Source of the DNA: JAAXGI01 sp965206975
GTDB lineage: Bacteria > Gemmatimonadota > Gemmatimonadetes > Longimicrobiales > Gaopeijiaceae
DNA length: 64,000 nt
Direction of reading: 5' to 3'
Assembly: GCA_965206975.1 (NCBI GenBank)
Contig: OZ242253.1
Span: 2,418,001 to 2,482,000 of the forward strand
The translations under genes were made by a program, and so were the position numbers. Below the pieces are notes generated by a model that did not search any database, had not been told where the DNA came from, and saw only the letters and a list, made by a program, of their open reading frames with translations. Every line of letters starts with the position of its first letter. Within the stretch, counting starts at the first letter, position 1. This document shows, in pieces, positions 58,664 to 64,000 of this stretch.

Positions 58664-60770
58664 CGAAGGTCCCGGATCCGGCAAGGGGCGGTGTCGCGAT
58701 CCGGAGCCGGACCTTCTCCATGTCGTGCCTGCAAACCCCGGTCTTCTCCCGGAGCTGGATCTCGCAGGTGTTGCAGCGCACGCACTCCTTGAAGTCGATC
58801 TCCGGTCCGGTGATCGCCCCGGTCGGGCACTTCTGCTCGCAGACCCTGCAAAAGTCGCACTGCTCGACGCGGGGAATCCGGAATGGTGCGGCGAGGGAGC
58901 CCACGGCGAGCGCCGCGCCGAGGGGGCAGGCGTAACGGCAGTAGAAGCGCGGGACGATCGCCGAGAGGATGAGGATGCCGCCTGCGATCGTCCAGAGGAG
59001 GAGGGAGGAGCTCAGGTAGAAGACCGTCCCGAAGGGCTCGAAGTACTGAAAGATCGTGAGCCCCGTCCCGAGGACGGTGGGGAGGAGGATCAGGGCGAGG
59101 ATCCCGTACTTGAGCTTGAGAAGCCGCCGGTGGAGCGCGGGCGGGAGCTCCCTTCGCAGCCGCTTCGGGACAACCTTCTCGAGGAGATCCTGGAGTGCGC
59201 CGAAGGGGCAGAGGAATCCGCAAAAGACCCGCCCCCAGAGGAGGGTCGTGACCGCGGTGAAGCTCGCGAGCATGAGGAGGGGCAGGTCCCCGAGAAAGAC
59301 CGAGGGCCCGACCGAGATCCCGGCCAGGATGTGGGAGACGGAGAGAAACCCCCCGTCGTAGAAGCCGAGGAGGAGGAAGGTGGCGAGGAGCGTCGTCCAG
59401 CGGAGCGAGGCGGACTTCGTGATGAGGGTCAACGTCGCGAGGAGGAGGAGGAGGGCGAACCCCGTCACGCGCGCCCACGAGGTGCGCTCGAGCATCCGCT
59501 CGAGCTGGGTCGCCTCCTCCTCGACCTCCTCCGTGAGGAGGGCCTCGAAGTCGATCGTCGGCGTTGCCGCTTGAGCGGCGGCTCCCACGGCGACACCAGC
59601 AACCGGGGGCGCGGCCCCCGATACCGCCGAGGGCTCTCCACCCCCGCCCCCGGAGTCCCCCGCCGGTTCGGGACCCGGTCCGGGTGGCTCTCCCCCGCCC
59701 TCCGCGCTCCCGGCTGCGACGGTCGCCACCGCCGCCGGCATCACGAGGTAGGAGGCCGCCCCGATCTCGCCGCGTGGTCCCAGATCCAGTACGAGCTCGA
59801 AGGGCTCGGCGAGGTCGATCGAGCCGTCCACCCAGAGGAGCCCGGAGCGCCGGACCTCGCCCTGGAGCTTCCCGTCCCTGAGGAGGGGGAGCATCGCGAG
59901 GTCGGCGTTCTCGACCGGGAAGCTCTCTTCTCCCTGGTTCAACGTGAGGCCGGACGGTCTGAAGAAGAAGGGATCTCGCCCGCTCAGTCCGAGGAGCATC
60001 AGGTGCGCGTCCTCCCGCGTCCCGAGCGTATCCATCGCGGCCTGGAAGTTGGCGGATCCCACCATCATCTCCCCGACCGCGGGCTCGGAGAGGTAGAGGA
60101 GGAAGAGGACCATCTGGATGGGGCCGTCGAGGACGTTCACCTGGGCGGCGAACCCCAGGTTGACGATCTCGGCCCAGAGGAGCTCCTCCAGCTCTCCCAC
60201 TTCGGTCGTTCCAATGTACCTGGGCGCCGCCTCCGCGGGTGTGGAGCTTAGATAGGTGGCCGCGACGCGCCGGGCGGCGTTCCGGATCCCGCGGGCCATC
60301 GCGTCGACCGTGAGCGTCGCGCCGGAGATCCCGTCGATGTCGTCGCGCACCCGGAAGGGATCGACGACGTGCTTCTCGGGGAACTGGCGGAGGTAGCTCC
60401 CCCGATTCAGGAAGTCGCCCCGGCTCCCTCGGAGCGACTCGCGGTATGCGAGGATCTCGATCCCCGTCAGCGTGCCCGTGAGGTCCATTCCGACGAGGAC
60501 GGTGATCGGCGCGGAGTATCCCTGCACCTCCGGCGGGATGTCGGCGGTGACGAAGGCGTAGCCGATCAGGCTTTCGGCACCCGTCGCGGGATCTGCCCCG
60601 TACGCCTCGAAGACGAGGGGCTCCCCCTCTCTCGGGCCGAAGCGGGTCGCCTCCGGGACGACCTCGGAGAGGATCTCGGGGGCGAACTCGACCTGCGCTT
60701 CCCCCGGGCTCCGTGCCAGGAGGATGAGGGCGAGCGCGAGGAGCGCCCCCCCGAGCGAGGCGCGCATCAC
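58656..60770 (-). CDS. NosR/NirI-like flavoprotein with 4Fe-4S clusters
   Basis: 704 residues. Signal peptide, then a periplasmic FMN-binding domain with the covalent flavin site DGISGATLT (Thr152), a second periplasmic region, a long Gly/Pro/Ser-rich linker (about 352-405), and five or so membrane segments bearing CGFLCPFGALQ and CRYACPLGAAL. The C-terminus carries ferredoxin-like clusters: CDFCRVCEQKCPTG is complete, while the second, CVRCNTCEI...VC, has an irregular last part. NosR passes electrons toward N2O reductase; homologues without nosZ serve other periplasmic redox systems. No nosZ is in the window. apbE follows with overlap. Start is ATG 60770 or 60767. Confidence 0.9.
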   Translation of the reverse strand: MMRASLGGALLALALILLARSPGEAQVEFAPEILSEVVPEATRFGPREGEPLVFEAYGADPATGAESLIGYAFVTADIPPEVQGYSAPITVLVGMDLTGTLTGIEILAYRESLRGSRGDFLNRGSYLRQFPEKHVVDPFRVRDDIDGISGATLTVDAMARGIRNAARRVAATYLSSTPAEAAPRYIGTTEVGELEELLWAEIVNLGFAAQVNVLDGPIQMVLFLLYLSEPAVGEMMVGSANFQAAMDTLGTREDAHLMLLGLSGRDPFFFRPSGLTLNQGEESFPVENADLAMLPLLRDGKLQGEVRRSGLLWVDGSIDLAEPFELVLDLGPRGEIGAASYLVMPAAVATVAAGSAEGGGEPPGPGPEPAGDSGGGGGEPSAVSGAAPPVAGVAVGAAAQAATPTIDFEALLTEEVEEEATQLERMLERTSWARVTGFALLLLLATLTLITKSASLRWTTLLATFLLLGFYDGGFLSVSHILAGISVGPSVFLGDLPLLMLASFTAVTTLLWGRVFCGFLCPFGALQDLLEKVVPKRLRRELPPALHRRLLKLKYGILALILLPTVLGTGLTIFQYFEPFGTVFYLSSSLLLWTIAGGILILSAIVPRFYCRYACPLGAALAVGSLAAPFRIPRVEQCDFCRVCEQKCPTGAITGPEIDFKECVRCNTCEIQLREKTGVCRHDMEKVRLRIATPPLAGSGTFDV

Positions 60771-60827
60771 GGTGCCGGGTTCCGGTTCACGATCCCCCTG
60801 GCTCCCGGTTGACTCCCGGCTCGCCCG

Positions 60828-61265
60828 CTACTTGATTGCCGAGAAGTCGGTGGGATCCATAAAGACGCTCTCGACGCTCATGACGATCGGGCCGTCCCTC
60901 TGCGATTCCTCGCTCGCCTGCCTCCACTCGGGGTCGGCCCGGAAGGCCTCCCACGCCTCCGTCGCCGCCTCGCGGCTCGGGTAGGAGAGAACGTAGATCA
61001 GCGTGTTCTCGGAGAGGGGCTCGTCCTGGGCAACCCAGTACCCGACGTTGACCATCCCGTGCTTCTCGAAGAGCCGTGTCGTGTGGTCCCTGAAGCGGCG
61101 GGTGAGGGCGTCGAGTCTCCCCGGATGCGTAGTGTACGTCCTGAGCTCGAAGACCTGCCCGCCATCCATGTCGCCCATCCCGGGGCGCGCCTGCGCGGCC
61201 GCGCCCGGTGCGGCGAGGCAGGTGGCGAGGAACGTCACCGCCAGGATCAGGGTTGTCCGAGACAT
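60828..61265 (-). CDS. Secreted NIPSNAP-family protein
   Basis: 145 residues with signal peptide (LILAVTFLATCLAAPGAAA). The NIPSNAP domain is clear: VFELRTYTTHPGRLDALTRR, HGMVNVGYWVAQDEP, LIYVLSYPSREAATEAWEAF and the ending ESVFMDPTDFSAIK. A small dimeric alpha/beta-barrel-type fold of unclear function. Lies 57 bases upstream of the NosR-like gene on the same strand and may be co-transcribed. Confidence 0.85.
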   Translation of the reverse strand: MSRTTLILAVTFLATCLAAPGAAAQARPGMGDMDGGQVFELRTYTTHPGRLDALTRRFRDHTTRLFEKHGMVNVGYWVAQDEPLSENTLIYVLSYPSREAATEAWEAFRADPEWRQASEESQRDGPIVMSVESVFMDPTDFSAIK

Positions 61266-61376
61266 GATCGAACCTCCGTCGCTTGGGAATCGTCACCGGC
61301 CGAGAATCGCCTCACGGTACGGGGAATCGGTGCCCCAAGCAATGGATTCCCGGCGCGGGCGGCCCGAAGCGTCGGG

Positions 61377-62534
61377 GTGAGGGTGCGCCGGGTCCTCCTC
61401 GTCCACAATTCCCCAAGGGTCGGGCGGTACTTCTCCGCGCTCCGGGCGGAGATCGCGGAGCCCGAGATCCTCGGATGCCGCGTCTTCGCCCGGATCCCGC
61501 GTTCGGGCCCGCCCCCGGGGACCATCGATGAGATCATCGACTACGGGATGCGGAGGAAGCGTGCCCGTCCGCACTACGGGCGTCTCCGCCTCTCGGCCAC
61601 CCGGCGCGTCTACCGGGCGGCCGCCCGCCTTCACTACGAGCACGTGAGCGCGTGGGTCCGGAGGTCGCGGCCCGATGCCCTCGGCGTCTGGGGGGGGAAC
61701 GCAGTGGACGCGCGGGCCGTCGTGGTGGCGGCCCGCCACGCGGGGCTTCCGTGCTTTCGCTTCGAGAACGGCTTCCTCCCGGATACGACACAGATGGATG
61801 CAAGGGGTGTGAACGCGGCCTCCTCGCTCCCCCGGGATCCGGCCTTCTACGAGCAGCGGGGGATTCCGGAGACCACGAAGCGACCCGGCAGCATCACGCC
61901 GAGGGCCCCGCGGCGGGGGAAGGCGGGCGTTCCTCCCATTCACCTCCCCCCGCGCTATATTTTCGTGCCGTTCCAGGTGCAGCTTGACAGCCAGCTCCTT
62001 CTCCACTCCCCCTGGATCCACGGGATGCATCACTTCTTCGACGTCGTGACCGAGGCTGCGAAAGAGGTTCCTGGCCCGTCCCCGGTCCTCGTCTTCAAGG
62101 AGCATCCGAGCTGCCCGATGCGCTACCCTGAGCTCGAAGCGAGGGCCGCGCGGTGCGGCGGTGCGTTCTTCGCGAACGGGAATTCCACGGACGAGCTCAT
62201 CCGGAACGCATGCGGGGTAGTGACGGTCAATTCGTCCGTGGGCACGGAGAGCCTCCTCCTCGAGAAACCCGTCCTCGCCCTCGGGGACGCCGTCTACGAG
62301 GTGGTTGGCGTGGCGGCGTCGGCCCGGTCCGTCGAGGCGGTGACGGAGTGGCTCGCCGCCGTCTGGGAGGAGCGGCCGCCGCCGGCACCCCTTCGGGCGT
62401 CGTTCGTCGACTACCTGAGCGAGGAGTATCTGATCCCGGATCCACATCTGAGGCCCGGTCCGGCCCACTTCCGCGCCGTCGAGGCGCGGCTGAAGAGCCT
62501 CGGCGGCGGCTGGGGGGAGGAATGGGATGCGTAG
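61377..62534 (+). CDS. KpsS/KpsC-like capsule polysaccharide protein
   Basis: 385 residues from GTG 61377 (GTG 61383 also possible). Matches the capsule polysaccharide biosynthesis family (Capsule_synth): RRVLLVHNSPRVGRYFSALR, WVRRSRPDALGVWGGNAVDA, GLPCFRFENGFLPDTTQMDA, RGVNAASSLPRDPAFY, YIFVPFQVQLDSQLLLHSP, LVFKEHPSC and GVVTVNSSVGTESLLLEKPV. KpsS/KpsC add Kdo residues to the lipid anchor of group 2 capsules in the cytoplasm. No other capsule genes are in the window. The following M23 peptidase gene overlaps by eight bases. Confidence 0.85.
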   Translation: MRVRRVLLVHNSPRVGRYFSALRAEIAEPEILGCRVFARIPRSGPPPGTIDEIIDYGMRRKRARPHYGRLRLSATRRVYRAAARLHYEHVSAWVRRSRPDALGVWGGNAVDARAVVVAARHAGLPCFRFENGFLPDTTQMDARGVNAASSLPRDPAFYEQRGIPETTKRPGSITPRAPRRGKAGVPPIHLPPRYIFVPFQVQLDSQLLLHSPWIHGMHHFFDVVTEAAKEVPGPSPVLVFKEHPSCPMRYPELEARAARCGGAFFANGNSTDELIRNACGVVTVNSSVGTESLLLEKPVLALGDAVYEVVGVAASARSVEAVTEWLAAVWEERPPPAPLRASFVDYLSEEYLIPDPHLRPGPAHFRAVEARLKSLGGGWGEEWDA

Positions 62535-63513
62535 AAAAGCCGTTCTCGTGTGGTCGGGCGGGGCGCTCCTCCTCGGCCTCCTTGCCGCCGTCGCGGCGGG
62601 CAGTCTCCGGCCGGGGGGTCCGGAGCTTGCCGAGCGTCGCGGGGTCGCTCCCGACAGCTCCGCGCGCGTCGCAGCCGCCGAAGTGCCGCCCGGGCCCGCT
62701 TCCCCCGCGCCGCCCGACTCGGCCGCCGTCTCGTGGGTGCCCGAGTCCGTCGTGCAGGGCACGATCTTCCGCATTCGCCTGACGCCCGAGAGGGGAGAGA
62801 TCCGGGGGGTGGAGGGGACGTTCGCCGGCGAGCCGCTCCACTTTCGCCCGGCCGGGGAGGGGGGCCTCCTCGCCCTCGCGGCCGCTCCGATCGACCGCGA
62901 GGGGACCGAAGAACTCAGCCTCGAGATCGAGTACGGGACGGGGGCCGAGAGCCGTACGCTCGAGGTGCCGGTCGCTACCGGCGACTACCGGCTGGAGCGC
63001 CTCGCCGTGGCACCCGAGTTCGGGCGGCCGCAGCCGCCGGAGATCCAGCGACGGATCAGCGAGGAGTCGGCGCGGGCGATGCAGGTATCTCGCCGCTCGC
63101 ACGATACCGAAGGGATGTGGGCCGGGCCCTTCACCCCGCCCCGAAGGAGCCGGATCACGAGCGGGTTCGGGCACGGCCGCGTGTTCAACGATCAGGTGCA
63201 GAGCCGTCACATGGGTACGGACTTCGGCGGCGCGGTGGGAGAGCCGGTGCTCGCGCCCACCCGGGGCGTTGTGGCGCTGGTGGATCAGTTCTACCTCGGC
63301 GGGAACGTGATCTATCTCGACCATGGCGAGGGCCTCGTCACGGCGTACCTGCATCTGAGCGAGCACGAAGTCCGGGAGGGGGAGGTCGTCGAGCCGGGCC
63401 AGGTGATCGGTCGGGTTGGCGCAACGGGTCGGGTCACGGGGCCGCACCTCCACTGGATCGTCCGCTACGGGGTGGTCACGGTCGACGGGATGAGCCTCCT
63501 CGGGCTCGAGTAG
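62527..63513 (+). CDS. Membrane-anchored M23 (LytM) peptidase
   Basis: 328 residues from ATG 62527 with GGAGG upstream. N-terminal membrane segment (AVLVWSGGALLLGLLAAVAA), a Pro/Ala-rich linker, a beta-rich domain, and the M23 catalytic domain with all ligands: His228 and Asp232 in SRHMGTDFGGAVG, the YLHL His (276) and GPHLHWIV (His307, His309). Cleaves peptidoglycan crosslinks or acts on other cell-wall peptides in the periplasm. Overlaps the capsule-type gene by eight bases. Confidence 0.92.
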   Translation: MRRKAVLVWSGGALLLGLLAAVAAGSLRPGGPELAERRGVAPDSSARVAAAEVPPGPASPAPPDSAAVSWVPESVVQGTIFRIRLTPERGEIRGVEGTFAGEPLHFRPAGEGGLLALAAAPIDREGTEELSLEIEYGTGAESRTLEVPVATGDYRLERLAVAPEFGRPQPPEIQRRISEESARAMQVSRRSHDTEGMWAGPFTPPRRSRITSGFGHGRVFNDQVQSRHMGTDFGGAVGEPVLAPTRGVVALVDQFYLGGNVIYLDHGEGLVTAYLHLSEHEVREGEVVEPGQVIGRVGATGRVTGPHLHWIVRYGVVTVDGMSLLGLE

Positions 63514-63556
63514 CGTCGACTCGGTGAAAACGATGAACTCGGGGAGCGAGGGCCGC

Positions 63557-63844
63557 ATGGGGATGTCACTGGATTCAAGCGCGGGGAAGGCTCCCCTCGA
63601 GGCGTACTGGCGACGTACCCTACGGCTGACCGCCGGCCTCCTCGCGGTCTGGTTCACGGTGGGCTACGTCCTCGCCATCCTCCTCGCGCCAACCTTGAAC
63701 GAGATCACCTTCCTCGGAGGCCCGTTCGGCTACTGGGTCGCCCAGAATGGAGCGATCTACGTCTTCTGGCTGCTGATCCTCGTCTATGCCCGCGCGATGA
63801 ACCGGCTCGATCGCGAGTTCGACGTGCACGACGAGGAGCGCTGA
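63557..63844 (+). CDS. DUF4212 small subunit of a sodium/solute symporter
   Basis: 95 residues from ATG 63557; in-frame starts at 63524 (GTG) and 63533 (ATG) would add up to 11 residues, but family members begin shortly before LEAYWRRTLRLTAGLLAVWF. Two membrane segments (AGLLAVWFTVGYVLAILLAP; FGYWVAQNGAIYVFWLLILV) and the tail YARAMNRLDREFDV are typical. It always accompanies an SSS-family symporter, here starting two bases after its stop codon. Confidence 0.85.
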   Translation: MGMSLDSSAGKAPLEAYWRRTLRLTAGLLAVWFTVGYVLAILLAPTLNEITFLGGPFGYWVAQNGAIYVFWLLILVYARAMNRLDREFDVHDEER

Positions 63845-63845
63845 G

Positions 63846-64000
63846 ATGAACGTGCAGATCGACATTGCCGCGGCGATCGGATTCACCTTCGCACTCTACA
63901 TCGGGATTGCGATCTGGTCCCGGGTGTCGAGCACGAGGGGATTTTATGTGGCGGGCCAGGGGGTGCCCCCGCTCCTGAACGGGATGGCTACGGCCGCCGA
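63846..64000 (+). CDS. Sodium:solute symporter (VC_2705 type), N-terminal fragment cut by window
   Basis: ATG 63846 opens a frame that runs off the window: IDIAAAIGFTFALYIGIAIW then RGFYVAGQGVPPLLNGMATA. GFYVAGxGVPPxLNGMATA is the typical start of SSS transporters paired with DUF4212, which import acetate, pyruvate or other monocarboxylates with sodium. Only about 51 residues are visible. Confidence 0.85.
   Translation, partial: MNVQIDIAAAIGFTFALYIGIAIWSRVSSTRGFYVAGQGVPPLLNGMATAA

Noticed and set aside
1..64000. tRNA, rRNA or CRISPR array
   Set aside because: I scanned by eye for T-arm consensus sequences, long conserved rRNA stretches and regularly spaced repeats on both strands and found none; a covariance-model search would settle it.

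Overview
The window comes from a GC-rich, diderm, largely aerobic bacterium with many secreted proteins. A SusC/SusD pair, Tat-exported enzymes, many c-type cytochromes, M16/M23 peptidases, a NosR-like protein with ApbE, and a kinase-RapZ-nucleotidyltransferase fusion together suggest Gemmatimonadota or a related soil/marine phylum. This assignment is an inference from gene content; no rRNA, tRNA or CRISPR array was seen.

Layout. (1) 0-5.3 kb: the N-terminal 1085 codons of a cyclic beta-1,2-glucan synthase (cut by the window edge) and a UbiB/ABC1 kinase. (2) 5.3-18 kb: two double-VOC proteins, a PPi-type phosphofructokinase, an ABC exporter pair behind a secreted M29/NicX-like enzyme, a broken cytochrome c, and a sugar dehydrogenase of the PQQ/GSDH type. 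(3) 18-30.4 kb: a decaying plus-strand operon (beta-propeller, diheme cytochrome, cytochrome/copper protein, partner protein, carboxymuconolactone-decarboxylase-like protein, lipoprotein). It is split by a minus-strand block of SusC-SusD-flavoprotein, and an IS1182-type element interrupts the flavoprotein gene. (4) 30.4-37.8 kb: an intact minus-strand set of secreted catabolic enzymes holding full-length paralogues of two genes broken in region 3. (5) 37.9-45.2 kb: malate synthase G, FAH-family enzyme, acyl/oxalyl-CoA ligase, ketopantoate reductase-like enzyme and an atypical Nramp transporter. (6) 45.3-52.2 kb: aquaporin remnant, PD40 protein, sulfite-oxidase-type molybdoenzyme, octaheme lipoprotein, outer-membrane-like proteins and an orphan CuA lipoprotein. 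(7) 52.3-64 kb: trifunctional amino-sugar protein, M16 protease, NosR-like/ApbE pair, NIPSNAP protein, KpsS-like protein, M23 peptidase and the start of a DUF4212/SSS symporter pair.

The strongest new-biology leads are the duplicated cytochrome c/copper-monooxygenase-like protein with its partner (one copy intact, one split), the nested rearrangement at 20.9-28.7 kb, the AmgK-RapZ(C)-MurU fusion, the Nramp homologue without its metal motifs, and the octaheme lipoprotein linked to a probable barrel protein. Pseudogenes are concentrated between 13.9 and 30.4 kb, where base composition is also visibly less GC-rich than in the right-hand half.
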